Of a stretch of 64,000 nucleotides of DNA, positions 12,201 to 24,909 are shown one piece after another; position 1 is the stretch's first letter, and each line of letters starts with the position of its first letter. Below the pieces are notes generated by a model, which saw only the letters and a list, made by a program, of their open reading frames with translations, did not search any database and had not been told where the DNA came from. Source of the stretch: Ctenosaura bakeri (lineage: Eukaryota; Chordata; Lepidosauria; Squamata; Iguanidae); contig CAOLHI010001307.1 of the NCBI GenBank assembly GCA_948474755.1, positions 124,001 to 188,000 on the forward strand, given 5' to 3'. Made by a program: the position numbers and the translations under genes.

Positions 12201-13129
12201 AGTCCGCGGGACATGTCCTTTTCAGAGCAGAGCATGGAAGAGCAAGTCCTTCAGGTTACTCGTCCAGATGTAGCTGTTCAGCAACATTTCTCCTTAGCTG
12301 TCCCTCTTTTGACTGTTGACACTTTCTTATCCACTTCCCTCCTTAAACTACCCAAGGTTAGCTCTTGTCTTCTTGCCTGAATGCTAAGTGTTCTAGATTC
12401 CATTAAGGTTAGGTCTACTTAACAGAAGTCTGCTTAAAAGATTAGGGGGGAAAACAGCCTTTATACATGTGCTTTCATTGTGCTGGTAAGTGGTTTGGGG
12501 TTTCCTGGTTCAGAAATTTCTGTGCCTTTCGTATAAATTTCTGTGCCTTTGATATAAAGGATGTACAGTCTATAAACAATGTGCAAATGTGTGAGTGCTT
12601 TTATGTAAATAAATGTCTGGTATTTATGAGTTGTTCTTTTGTGGTTTTTTTATGTAGTCCCCTGAAAAAGTCCTTAAGAGAATCCAGGTCTTTTTAGCTC
12701 TCTTAAATACATTTCCTTTGTCTTCACAGACTACTGTTAGGCCAGCAGTTCTCTGAAGTGTGCAGTGCTTGGGTTTATTGTTGGTACTATGGCAAGTGAG
12801 CAACAAGAAAGGAAACAGAAGAAGCAGAAGGACTGAAAGGAGATTCTACTTGTTTTCTAGCTTTCAAGTCATTCATGTAAACTGAGGAGATCATACGGAA
12901 ATTCAGTAGATTACAGAGAGAATTTCAGGATATAGTAGATAATGTCCAGTTTGCTAGTGTAACCACATTAATGCAGGAAAAGGTGTGGCAGTAGCAGAAA
13001 AGTGGCCATGGGCATTATGATGATGAGGAGAGGCAGCACAGGTCATCTTGTTCAGGAAATTAAGCTGCCTTCCTGGCTCCTAAATGGCTCGGTAGCTACC
13101 AGGGCAGGTTTGCCCAGCATCTTGCTATA
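9231..13129. other. No gene seen
   Basis: AT-rich sequence. Frames at 9808-10032, 10229-10420 and 11683-12105 do not resemble any family I know. Position 10037 has ttggactagataggatcgag, faintly like a CR1 3' end, but too weak to call. Confidence 0.45.
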
Positions 13130-13565
13130 TTTTTTATTGCGTTATATTATATTTATTATATTAATTTTATTATGCTTTTTCTCCCATATGGGACCCAAAG
13201 CGGCTTATGCCATATGTTAAAACAATACAGTAAACAAGCCTGAAATATAAAAGATTTTAAAACCATTAAACAGAATTGACTTAAAAACTTTAACTTAGAA
13301 CAGTTAAAAGCACATTAAAACCTCAAGTATACCACACTACCCCAACCAGTTAAAAGTTGAAGGCCTGTTTAAATGAGAAGGTCTTTTTCAACAAAAGGAG
13401 AACAAGGAAGGGGCCAACCAAGCCTCCATTGACAGAGTGTTCCAGAGCCTGGGAACAGCCACCAGGAAGACTTTCTCCCAGGTCCTCACTGGCTATACCT
13501 GTGATGGTGATGGCAGGACCAAGAGAAAGCCCTCCTCTGCAGATCTTACAACTCATTAGCCTCAT
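13130..13565 (-). mobile_element. L2-like LINE 3' end, 5'-truncated
   Basis: On the minus strand it reads through a decayed LINE C-terminus (the region equivalent to FSSVAPKLWNGLP...FKKAV is still traceable: gaaagtcttcctggtggctg, aaacaggccttcaacttt). It ends in gccgctttgggtcccatatg followed by an A/T-rich run. The tail matches those at 35590, 41080 and 63850. Confidence 0.72.
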
Positions 13566-13932
13566 ATAGGGAGATATGATCTTTCAGATAGTATGGACCT
13601 GACATACACAAGCCTATGTATAATGTACAACTCTGTGTGTCTTTTCTTTAATCAGTGTGGAAGCTGGCATTCTTTTCTTCTCTCTGCAATGATCAGAGCT
13701 CTGCCCCTCAACACATCCTTTCATTGTAAGAGCCACGTCTCCACAATCATTCAGTGACTAATAGAAAGAAGCAGATACTGGAGAAGTTTTTTTATGCTGT
13801 GTCCCTATATCCTGATGGAGAAGGACGAAAGACATCCTCTAAGCCCTCATGGGGGTCCTCCAGAGATCCTCAAGGATGCTGACATTGTTCTGTGTCTGGC
13901 TATGGAGACAAGGCTGGAGGTGTCTCCAACCA

Positions 13933-13964
<32 letters not shown>

Positions 13965-16782
13965 GCACCAACAGAATAGCCATGGCACAGGACTATTGAA
14001 GCATAAAGGTGAGTCCTGGAGGTAGTGAGACAGAGATGCCTTTAACTGCCTCCCTTCCTGCTGCCACTATGCCTCAGTCAAAAAAGGACTTACATCAATA
14101 TAAGAAAAACTGCTGCTGCCATGAAGTCACAAACTGGATTGCAGTTGGTAGGTGCTTCCACACTAAACACTGAACTGTTCCTTTTCATTCATTTTTCAGT
14201 GATCTTCTCAATAATGTCAGTTTCAAGTTCTCTGCGTTTCTGTGTCTTTTGAGAGTTTCCAAAATCTATTTTCAGTGAGAAAAACACAGCAGCAACAACA
14301 TTTGGGGCAGTTGAAACAAACCAGCACATCTGTTAGTTTTTGGCACACTTTCATCATTACCTTTGTATCAGTATCATCAAGCAAGGTGTTTATTTTGCTT
14401 GAAAACCTGCCATGCCTGCAATTAAAAAAAACCCAAAATATCCATGAAATAGCATACAACTTTTTTATTATTTTTAAAAATTTTAGAAGAATTTTCTTCC
14501 AATTCTATTTCTTCTGTTTTGTTTTGTTTTTAAAAAATGCCTCTACAAATGACGTACTTAGCTACAATTTTCCCTATTCAATCTCCCAGCTATGTTACAT
14601 CCACTAGCATGGGTTAAGCATGACAAGATATACAACACAGACACACAGACACACACAGAGACACATTCATTTTATATATCATTTTATATCATTTTATGGT
14701 TCTGGAAAGAGGAGAAATCCACTGCCTCCTCTGCACTATGATCACCACCACATGAAGAATTCACTTTTCTTCTATAAAGGCCCTCTCTAAATAGCCACTT
14801 AATGACCTTGGCTGTATGAGGGAAAGGCAACGAGTATCCACTTATATTCCTACAGCCAGATGCACTACGATCATGTCATTCTTCAGAACCTCCAGAAGAT
14901 CCCCAGGAAGTCCTAGGAACATCTTTTGTTATCATCTGTCTGTCTGTAGAAACATCACAGGGTGTGCACTGATTGCTCTGTCCTCCCTGTGGGTCAACTC
15001 AATGGCCACTTCAGGGATGCCCTCAAAGAAGGCAGATGAGTCCTCTGTGTGGGGAGGGAAGGAAGCATAGGGCAGAGTTCTGCCTGTTGAACTTTACATT
15101 CCACTGGGCAATGCAGGATCTTAGCCACACAAAATGCTATACCATCTGAAGTGCAGACAGCGAGCAGCAATTCTGAAGTACAACAGAAACCCAATGGTGC
15201 ACTCCTAAAAAAGCAGCAATAAAACCCTGAGGCCCCCTGCAGTGATAGCGCTGACTTCAATGTCAATGGGATGGTGAAATCACTCCAGATTTTAGAATAA
15301 AGTTTAAAGAAACTGTCTAAAGTGTTGAATCTATTTCAGTGATAGCGTTCAACACCTTTGCTAGCTTCTTTAAAGTCTGGACTAAGACCTGGAGCAGATG
15401 CACAACCCCACTGACATTGGAGCCCCCAACTCCACCCATTATTTCTTCAATTATCTCACAGTGAAGGTCAGGAAATTGTGGATGTACATTTGCAGAGAGA
15501 AGGTAAAGTGATGGCTGTGGGGATGATTGCTGGAAAGGGAAATGTATCATTGGCTAGCCTTAGTATCTTTTACTGTATCTTTATATCTTGAGTTAATCTA
15601 TCCCCACATCATCTTAGCTTCAAGTGCTTTGTACAGCCTGCAGTGAAAACATTTACTTCTCTGCAAGATGAAGGCCTTATGAAGAGGCTATCACAAGAGG
15701 ACCTCTGCTTCCCCCTTTCTCCAACCATCCAAATCTCTTTGAAACCTTCATCTCTTTCTAATGATATTTTTACCTTGAAAAGCAACTTGACTTATTTATA
15801 TCTGAAAGAAGCATTCATTGACTTTCTGTGCATGTTGACTTGAGAGTGCTTAATTTATACATAAAATATTGTTCTCCTTTCTTTAAAGAAATACACAGGT
15901 TGCTCACAAGGATGTCCTTTTTTCTTCTTCTTTTTTTTCTTTTTTCTTTTTTTAAGCGAGCACCAGCTTCATTAAAGTCCTTCATTAAAAGGATGTACTT
16001 TTAATGGATTGCATGAGTCTATGTAATGAAGCAGGTCTGTAGAAAACAGGATCACAGGTGATACCAATTGGAAAAAGAAGTTGCCACACACACATTCTGC
16101 ATTTCATACCTCATGTATTAATTATCATGAACACTTCCACAATTTACTCTTGATTATAATAAGAGAGAAAAATTGAACATGCTAAATTTTAAAAAGATTT
16201 TAAAATGTCTTGTTCTTTTTTCCTTCCTTTCTCAGAGTTGTAGTTCTGGGAGTGGAGACAAAACAGGACATTGCCTCCAAATAAGAATTCTGTCCCCCTC
16301 AATGAAAATTTCTTTCTGTCCCCAAATTTCTAGCATTCCAGAGAGTGAAGCACTGAAAACAATTCACACTGAGATCTCTCATATTTGCAGCATTCATATC
16401 CCCTTGGTAACTTTGCCTCCTTTTTTCTTGGATACCTAAATTATATTTCTAAATGCTCAAATGAAATGTTATGTGGCAGTGTTAGAAATCTGAGGACTGT
16501 AGGAAAATTTCATGGTGGAGCAGAATTCTTATGGAGGGGGGCAAAATTATCTCAGTTGTCCTTACCCCCATAAGTACACTTTTGTAAGTTCACTAAAAGC
16601 AAGTCTCTGAATTTACTGTGAATCTTTTCCCCATCCCACCCAAAATACTATCAACTATGGTGGGTGTGAGATTAATAATAAATGTTGGAATATATTTAAG
16701 AAAAGAGTTGAGATATTTTGGTTTTGCGGGGTATCCTGCTTACTTTTTCTTCAGGTTCAAAAAATGTTCTCATCTTCTCATC
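13566..16782. other. No gene seen; minor simple repeats
   Basis: Contains a CA array at 13933-13963 and an ACACAGAC tract at 14637-14664. Short frames (14816-15070, 14994-15266, 15317-15550) have no domain, promoter or splice support. Confidence 0.45.
13933..13963. repeat. (CA)n microsatellite
   Basis: An uninterrupted CA run of about 15 units. Confidence 0.96.
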
Positions 16783-16924
16783 AGACACAGAGCTGATTAG
16801 TAGCACCATTGAAGCCTACACTGGTTGCTTCATGTTTGGACCTGTTCCACAAATGCAGACAGATGAAAATAACATTATATCCTGAGTAGGCTTTAATGAT
16901 ACTACTAATCAGCTCTGTATCTCT
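16783..16924. mobile_element. Foldback (hairpin) element
   Basis: The left arm 16783-16822 (agctgattagtagcaccatt) and the right arm 16882-16924 (actactaatcagctctgta) are imperfect reverse complements over about 40 bp, around a ~60 bp loop. The form fits a small hairpin MITE. No second copy is visible in the window. Confidence 0.65.
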
Positions 16925-17341
16925 CCTTCAGAAAGCAGGAATGGCTGAGTTTTTCAGTCTACACCTGCACAGTCTGCCCATGAAGACCTTGTCTCTCTTA
17001 AGCAGCATTTTATCTGCTCTTTTCAAGAAGAGTGCCTAAGGTTCAAAAACCAAACAAGTTGCAGAGGAAGAGATCAAAGCTGTGTTCTGTGTCACATGTG
17101 GCCATGACATGTAGGGGAGAACAATTGGATACCTGATATCCTTGTACGTGCACCATTGGCTGTATCTGATTTGTCCAGTTATATCTGATCTGATAGAAAG
17201 GAACTGCGAGACAATGCAAGTGATAGCCCCTCTCTCAAGCAACCAATTCTTGCTTTCAAATTCTTTCAAAATGTACAACATCCTGCATATTCTGTATTTT
17301 CAGTTTCTTTTTTTTTCTCATGTTTTGAACAGAAAGCAGCA

Positions 17342-17567
17342 TTGTTGTTATGTGCCTTCTAGTCAGCTTCAATTTATGAAGACCTATCCTAGGATTTTCC
17401 TGGAAAAATTTATTCTGAAGAGATTTGACATTGCCTTCCTCTAAGGAAGTGAGAAAGCGTGATTGCCTCAGGCCACCCAGTGGGTTTCCCTGGCTGAACA
17501 GGGGTTCAGACTGTCATCTCCTGGAATTCTAGCCCAAAATTCAAACCCCTACACTACACTGGCTTTG
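17342..17567 (-). mobile_element. Sauria-type tRNA SINE
   Basis: The BovB-like tail lies at the left (gtgccttctagtcagcttc). The body with gattgcctcaggccacccag is next, and the tRNA-like head at the right (aaacccctacactacactgg is the B-box side) is in reverse orientation. Diverged. Confidence 0.82.
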
Positions 17568-17980
17568 GAGAAAGCCAGACATCGGACACTGCAAATTGCA
17601 TCCTAAGAATAGTGGGATGACTAGTAGTTGGATGGGTATTCCTTTTTTAGTGCCTGCCTCCCCCCCCACAGCAAAGTGCAACTACAAGAGATCATGTTTT
17701 GAATATTGAAAGACAGATCTCAGAGAAAGGACTAGGCATTCTTTCCCCCACTTACACACACATACATACACACATACCAATTCCCCATATATCTACAGAA
17801 ACATGGGTTCCTAGAGGCTTTCAATTTTATCAGAAACACAGAATTTGGAAATGGTACTTTCCATTTCCACTATAACACCCCAACCAACATCAGCTCAATG
17901 TACTTCCATCTTAATTTCATATTTCCTATCTGAATCAGCTATTAAAGAAAGACAATCTTGTGTCATAATCAAGAAAGAAC

Positions 17981-17982
<2 letters not shown>

Positions 17983-18044
<62 letters not shown>

Positions 18045-18045
18045 T

Positions 18046-18075
<30 letters not shown>
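17983..18075. repeat. (TA)n(CA)n(TA)n compound microsatellite
   Basis: A TA run, two CA runs separated by tatacataca, and a short TA run. Confidence 0.96.
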
Positions 18076-18077
<2 letters not shown>

Positions 18078-18253
18078 TAGTAAAAGTTCAGCTATCAATA
18101 AGGCACAACATTCCTTCCAGCATTTAACAGGCGAAAATCAGGACATATATGGCCATACAACATCAGAATGTGGTCAACACTGCAAAAGTTATGAATGAGG
18201 AAGAACCCACAAACTAGGAGAGTTTGCAGCAGTTTGCTTTTTCCAGAGCCTGA

Positions 18254-18672
18254 GGTCCTTTCCGCAACTCACCTTTTTGTGGAGCTGGGGTGCAAGGATT
18301 GCCCAAGCAGCCTCTTGTGAGAGGCTCTTACATCCTGATTCCTTCAGCTCTGCAGCTGCTGCCTGTTCATGCAAGAGCCCCTCCTCTTCCTTCTGCAGTG
18401 CAGCCTGGGATTTTCCGAGGCTGCACTGGGGCAGGAAGCATGAGCGCCGTGGCCCTGCAGCTCCGCACACATGGCAAGTGCGTGCAGGGCCCCAGAGTGA
18501 TGTGCGATCACGCACCATTTTTGGCTCACAGCCAAAAATGAAATAGTGCATGATCGGCACCTGCCAAGCCCTGGAGTGTCGCACGATTGTGAGTGCATCA
18601 TATGGACTGCTCCTCGCAGTTGCGTGTTGCACCAGGGGCCCTTTTGCATGCAAATGCTGTGCGAAAAGGGCC
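18254..18672 (-). mobile_element. 0.42 kb GC-rich MITE, GGCC-terminus family
   Basis: The termini are ggtcctttccgcaactcacc at the left and tgtgcgaaaagggcc at the right. Read on the minus strand it aligns along its whole length with 45572-45978. Shared landmarks are ccccagctccgcaaaaaggt, a gcctgggattttcc block and the hairpin ttttggctcacagccaaaa. It is GC-rich, unlike its flanks, and this keeps long frames open on both strands. The frames are not conserved as protein. Flanks TGA and AGT do not make a clean duplication. Confidence 0.82.
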
Positions 18673-20203
18673 AGTGCTAAGTTGAGTGCAAACTACTTTT
18701 GCACTTTGAACTCAGTTTGCAGCAAGTGACAAAAACTGAAGACAAAAAGACAAAGCTAGAGGAGAAGAAAAACACTGGGACATTTTAAAAGCTGCAGGAG
18801 AAGTGAGGTGACAGAGGATGAATTGGGACTGTCCCTGGCAAATCAGGATAGTTGGAGAGTATGGTACAATTGTCTCACTAAAGCCTGGAAAATTCCTTCT
18901 TTGGACTGTTGCGCCACAACTCTACCCACCTAGCACACCTGGTGGTCCTGCTATCAGGAAGATACAGGGAGCTGAAGTTCAAAAAAGTAATTTTTCTAAA
19001 TTCTTCAAAAAAATACACCATCTGAACACAGACACATACAACTCTTCATATATATGGCCCATTAAGAAAATGCCCAGGCTATTATGTGCACATAGTTCAT
19101 GATGATATTGGCAGATGTAGCACATCATCCTTTGTTTGCACTGGCAAAGAAGATGGTTTTTCTTTAATATAACAGGTCATTGTAGATATCCTTGCTGATG
19201 TTTTCTCTAGATATATCTCATTCATGCTAACTGTGATGTCTTGAGCCCAAAACAAGGATGATTAACAAACATAAACTGCGAGAGCAGGAAAACAGGCCTG
19301 CAGTAGCTAATGCAAAGTTCTGGTTAAACATTGCCTTACCGTTTGCATTAGTCCGTCTGTTGTTTTTATGCTAAAGGCTTAGCAGAGGTTGGTGGCAGTA
19401 TTGACTTTGTAATTAAACTATTTTAACTTCAGGATTTTGTAATCACCATATTTAAACCATCTGTCATAGTCCAGCCGTGACTCTCTCCTTTCAAAGCATA
19501 AAGGAACCCTACATAATGTTTTAACCTGTAGCACTGGACACGCCACAATCTCATTTGGTAGGCACGTAGCATTTGGCTCATGATGGGGAGATTAGGCTGA
19601 TTTCCTGTTTTCTATGAGAAGAAGTCTTTTAAACCATCAGGAAAACTGTTAGAAATATTTGCAGATTGGCTAAAATGGCTGTACAGTCATGGGCACAGTA
19701 AGAAAGAAAGAAATACTACCAGTAAGAAATACCACTGCACAATGACTCTGAGAAGTTGCTCTTGCCTTCATTTAAGCAACAGACTTCTTTTCTTCCATCT
19801 TTCTCTTGCTGCTTCTCTCTTCTCATTCCTCCTCCTCCTCCTCCTCCTCCTCCTCCTCCTCCTCCTCCTCCTCTTCTTCTTCTGCTTCCAGAACATCCTA
19901 GCCAAAGATTCTCAGAAGGAGCTATTCCTGAATGGCTTTTGCTTTTTGCATGCATACAGACCTATTTAATCTCTAGCATCTTACATTAGAAAGAATTTAG
20001 ACAGGAGACCCATGAAAGGCCTTTGTCTGAAACACAGGAGAATCATTGCCATAATCGAGATCTATGAGAACAGCTATAACCTTTTAAATAAGGGTTAATG
20101 ACAAAACCCAACAAGAGTGATTCATGTACAGATATAAACGTGGGTAGGTTCTCCACATAACAAGTCAAATCCAATTTTCCCAGGTAAATTAGACCCTTTC
20201 AAT
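18673..20203. other. No gene seen; one trinucleotide array
   Basis: No coding or repeat family apart from the TCC array at 19827-19882. Confidence 0.45.
19827..19882. repeat. (TCC)n array grading into (TTC)n
   Basis: About 15 CCT units followed by cttcttcttct. It gives poly-Leu, poly-Pro or (minus strand) poly-Gly in spurious frames. Confidence 0.97.
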
Positions 20204-20574
20204 CAGGGATGGGTAACTGTGGAAGACTAGGAGGTCACTGGATACCTCCTGGGAGATCCTGCTGGCGGCTTGCCCCGAAAGTAACATTTTTCCCCCAGAT
20301 GTCTTCAAATGCCTTCTAAGGCACATGGGGGCATTTTAAAAACCCTTTCAAAAGAGGCCCCTTTTTAACAGTAGGAAGTGAATAGAAGTCATTTGCTATT
20401 CACTCCATGTTTTAAAAATGCCATCTCTGGGGCATAAATTGACCTGAAGGGGCAGAAATGTGGCAGAAATTCCTCCCAGTTGGGGGTATTTGGGCAATTA
20501 TGATATATGTGGTGCTAAGGTGGCCAAAAATAGTCCGGGGGGACCACATGTGGGCCAAATTATGCCCATCCCTG
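20204..20574. mobile_element. hAT-like non-autonomous transposon
   Basis: Termini CAGGGATGGGTAAC at 20204 and ATGCCCATCCCTG ending at 20574 are inverted repeats of the CAGGGRTGGGC type common in hAT (Charlie-like) elements. The flanks ctttcaat and ccttaatg match only partly, as expected for an old 8 bp duplication. No transposase remains. Confidence 0.72.
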
Positions 20575-20777
20575 CCTTAATGAATGGGACTCCTGGCTTG
20601 AACCCAACTGATAGGCCCAACTAAAGTAAATTCATTGAATCAAGTGGATTTACCTTTTTGCTGACTCACCATTTAGCAGATCAACAAAGGATTCAATGTG
20701 TCTACCCTAGCTGATTACCACTAGGTTATGTAAAATCTTGCATCAGACAATCTTTTTGTTCTCATGTTCCCTATATT

Positions 20778-20957
20778 GGCCATTTCCGCACTATACTCTT
20801 GTAGCGTGATTATTCCACTTTCAACATCCTATGGAATCCTGGGGTTTGCAGTTTCAGGAGGGGCCAGCTGGCCCCTCCTAAAACTGCAAACCCCAGGATT
20901 CCATAGGATGTTGAAAGTGGAATAATCATGTTATAAGAGTGTAGTGCGGAAATGGCC
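20778..20957. mobile_element. 180 bp near-perfect palindromic MITE, GGCC-terminus family
   Basis: The left arm starts ggccatttccgcactata and the right arm ends gtgcggaaatggcc. The arms stay complementary to the centre (aggaggggcc-agct-ggcccctcct). It is flanked by the 3 bp duplication ATT (20775-20777, 20958-20960). The near-perfect arms show this is the best-preserved hairpin copy here. Confidence 0.9.
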
Positions 20958-21334
20958 ATTGTTTCCTACAGAAGTCCTACTATATCTTATAACTGCTGGT
21001 GTTGGTGATTGTACAGATGTTCTAAGCTTACGATTATGTTTGTGTTTCTCTTTTCTCAAGGAAAGTGAGGAAGGTAATATTTGTGAAAGATCCAGTCTTG
21101 CATCCAGTTCAGGTTTTGTTTTTTTGTTTTTTTAAGAATGTCATGGTCAAAGTGTGGAGAGTCTACCCCAGGTCTTCTAGTAATGGTCTGGGGAGGCTAG
21201 AGCAGTTAGAGATGGTGGTTCTGGACAGGGAAGGAACCACAGAGCAATAGAGCCTATCTCCCTTAAGCACCTAATGAGACTATGTTGTTACTCCAGGCCT
21301 GTTAACTCAACAAAGGCCATTTCCGCACTATGTG

Positions 21335-21368
<34 letters not shown>

Positions 21369-22462
21369 TGAGAGAAAGAGGGGGGGGACTGGAAAAGATA
21401 CATTTTTGTTTTACATGGCCCCATGCTTGCTAGAGGATTATGGAAGTTGTAGTCTGAAAAGTAACTTTTCCTCGTTCCAGTTATATGTGTTTGTGTATAC
21501 ACACATATGTGGCTTAGAATAATATACCGTTGATGAGGCAATCCATCTGTCCTCCCCCTGCTCCTTCCAACTATTGTGAGAATTACAATTACGTTTAGAG
21601 GGAACCAAGAAGTCTCAATGGGGCTGGTGGTTGGTGTCATCATCATGGTAATCAAAAATCTTGGCATATTTACTTTGCAAGCTCTGGGTACGGTACAACA
21701 CTGGATGGCAGTTGTTTCCTGCTTTGGAGTGGAGGGCGCAAGACCTATCTTGAGGGACCACCAAAACATGATTAGTACCATCAAAACTGAATGAAAAGAC
21801 CATATGTTGCCAACAGAGGTTTTGCATAAGGGTATCTGGAGTCAGGTTAAACAACATAGTTATATAAATTGGTATAATGTCAACAGTCCTGCTCTGAGAG
21901 ATCATGTAAGAGCTTTTCCTTCCAAAGGAAACAGATTCTCATAATGGACACCTTCCCACTTGAAGACATGTGTGCAAAAGGCAATAGCATCACTTGCTAA
22001 TCTGTTATCCAAAGATGAGTCCTGTAGCATACAAAGTATATGTGTGTGCAAAAACTTCCTTGTACATGTACGGCATTTAACTAAGCTTGTGAAGTGTTTC
22101 AAGTGAGTGTTTACAAGATTCTGTTATATTCTTTTTTTTTTTCATGTCTAAACTATGCAGTAGTTCCAGTTCTGACTTTATTAGTGTTAGTCTACCAAAT
22201 ACAGGTTATAGCCAAAAGAAAAATCAATAATAATCAATCATCTCATGCAATAAAAGATAAAAAGAGAAGATTTAAAAATTATCACAGAACGTATCAAAAT
22301 ATGAAGAATACAACAAACAAAGACAGAACCTCCAAATCTGTTTTCTGTGTCCATGTTTCTTAGGAGGAAGAGTTAATCTCAGTTTTTCTTATGCGCATTT
22401 CTGACCTGGACTGCTTTCACTGCAAATCTAAATACATTGACCAGGACCAATTTAATTGAACT
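20958..22462. other. No gene seen; MITE end fragment and CA array
   Basis: Position 21315 has an isolated family terminus (ggccatttccgcactat) running directly into a CA array (21337-21364). Position 21434 has a short gaagttgtagtctgaaaagt piece like the ~100 bp hairpin MITEs. Small frames elsewhere are unsupported. Confidence 0.5.
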
Positions 22463-22695
22463 AGTTTTGTGTGCCTTCAAGTCATTTCTGACTTGTGGCA
22501 ATCGTAAGGTGAACTTATCACAGGATTTGCTTGGCAAGATTTGTTCAGAGGGTTTTTTTGGTCTTTGCCTCACTCTGAGGCTAAGAGAGTGTGACTTGCC
22601 TAAGGTCACCCAGTAGGTTTCCATGGCTGAGTGGGAATTTGTGTCTTGGTCTCCGGAGCTGTAGTCCAGCATTCAAATCTCTACACCATGCTGGA
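22463..22695 (-). mobile_element. Sauria-type tRNA SINE
   Basis: The tail gtgccttcaagtcatttctg is at the left. The middle has gagagtgtgacttgcctaag and the RC of a tRNA-like head at the right (attcaaatctctacaccatg). Better preserved than the copy at 17342. Confidence 0.87.
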
Positions 22696-24909
22696 TCTTA
22701 ACTGAGCTAAACAGACAGCAAGTGTCTAGCTTTATCCTTTATCATTCAGGTCCACTACAAGATCTAAACATTTTTGAAACTACTTATTTCTTGGAATTTC
22801 ATATTGTATAGTATCTAAACCATCATTCTAAACACCTAGCCACAATGCTAGAAAATTTGTAGGCTGAAGGAAAATTTCGCTTATTGCCCCCTTATTGATC
22901 CACCCCTGCTTCAACAGTGTACTTCTGTCTCATGCATATGTGTTCCTATCCTGCTCTGGATTAAGACAAAATATATCCTACACTTGTAACTACAAACTAT
23001 GATTCACTTAAAAATAAAATTAATTAAATGTTTGTTTAGTAAAATTAGCATTAACTAATGAACATCATTTAATTAATGAAGAACAGGGAGTACAATTAAT
23101 AGGAAAGCTGCATTAGTGGTAGAGTATGTGCACTGTTTGCAGAAAGTCTCAGTTACTGCCAGGCATTTACTGCCAGTTCCACACTGAATTCTAATATTTT
23201 GGCTGTTCATGTAGAACATGGCCACAATGTCCACCCATTCCTTACAGTTCTTCTCTGTGCTGTGTGAGACCTGGCCACATGGAAGCAGTTACCACATTTT
23301 AATAGTAACAGATTAATCATCCTTCAGACAGTTACTCAAAAAGAAAAGATTCAATTAGTTGGGGAACTGCTCTGTACTATGCCTAGCTCATGCAGAAGGT
23401 TCATTGTTACTTTTCCTTTTAGCCAGAAGGTACTTATTCCACAATGAGCCATGACCTGTTGACATTTTTAAACTATCAGAAAGTGCTGAATGTAGTGAGA
23501 TATGGCTGTAGAGAGTCCATAATTCTATTTTAAAAGCCTTTGGTTTGCAGAGCTTTCCACTAATGTTGGCAACAAAACTATTGAAGGCTGCAATAAAGCA
23601 TTCTCTTAACACATGTACCTTCTTATGGCCAATATTAAAATTTATATCTGTTTTTAAATTAAACACATTGAGTTCTTTAATGTTTCCTTTCCTCTCCAGA
23701 TTTCTTTGTTGAGAAGAGGCACAGGAGGAAATGTACTAGCAACAGTAAGATTTGAAGACTGGCTTGGTGGACATTAAACAGATGTCAATGGGGCCATTAT
23801 CAAAGGCCTTTTTTAAAAAATGGAATATTGCCACCTGTCCTGTGCCCCATGAAAGATTACTTTAGTACTTAAAATCATCATGTAACAGAAGATTACATTT
23901 CTATTAAATCTTTATTACCACATTAGAAAGTAAATGTGTGCCTCAGTGTTATGGGGAAAAAAGAAAACAGTAACACCAAGGCATGGAATGGTTTACTTGA
24001 GTTTGATACCTTTAACAGGAACTCGTGTCCATTGCTTCACAAGAGCAGTTGCATCACTGATGTGTCAGAAACCACTTATTGCTGGCCCTTTTAACAAGCC
24101 ACATTATTACAGCATCTTAGCGAAAAACCTTCCAGACTGATTCCATTTAACTTTGGCCATTGCCTTCCACGGAGCAGGACGGAGTTGAGGAGCATTTCCT
24201 GTTTCAGGAGAAATTTGTTCAAGCAACAGGTTCTACCACACTCTATGACATATCTCATTTCTGGCATTGATCTTTGACCTTAATTACTGGTTCTCATTTC
24301 CTGGTTTGCTCCAGATTGTCACCCACAGCACAGCCCTGGTAGTTTCTCTCACACACATGGCATGAACCATAAGTGGTTACAGGGAACTTATAGTTACATG
24401 CCCTTTTAGCAAACCCTTTTAATCTCACTGTTTATTTGGAAGAATTTTCTCCTTTCTGCCTTGATCACATCATCTCTGCTAGTACTGATTAAGCAGAAAT
24501 GGCTATGCTTAACAGGAAAAAAGGAAAGGCTTTTAGAGTTACCCATGTCATGAGTTTCTTGCCTAATATTCTGGGTTACCATTACAATCAGACTGGTAGC
24601 CTGTGAAGCCAGTGCAAACAGGCTTGTCTTGCTCACTGTGGTATGTTACACAGTGCTTTGAATGACATGATATACCTCCAGCTACCAAAAATCACTGACT
24701 AGTAAAGTCACACATAAAATAAGCAGCAAAGTATTTTTAAAAGTCAATAGATGGTCCACCCTGAAAAGGCTTTAACTAGAGCTGTAAAAGAATTCATCTA
24801 TTTCTCCTTCTCCAAACTTACCTTACTTGCATTTCCCACACCAATATGCAGACTGAAATACTTCAATATTCTACCCCCTCCAAAAAAATGCATTGTAGTT
24901 TTCCAGTTT
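22696..24909. other. No gene seen
   Basis: AT-rich DNA. Position 22893 ends a ttattgatccacccctg motif that could be one end of a hAT relic, without a visible partner. Confidence 0.45.

Noticed and set aside
18189..18653. 154-codon minus-strand frame and three overlapping frames
   Set aside because: The interval is a GC-rich MITE. The homologous copy at 45572 does not keep the same frames as protein.
19716..19989. Poly-Gly / poly-Leu / poly-Pro proteins
   Set aside because: All are translations of the (TCC)n microsatellite.
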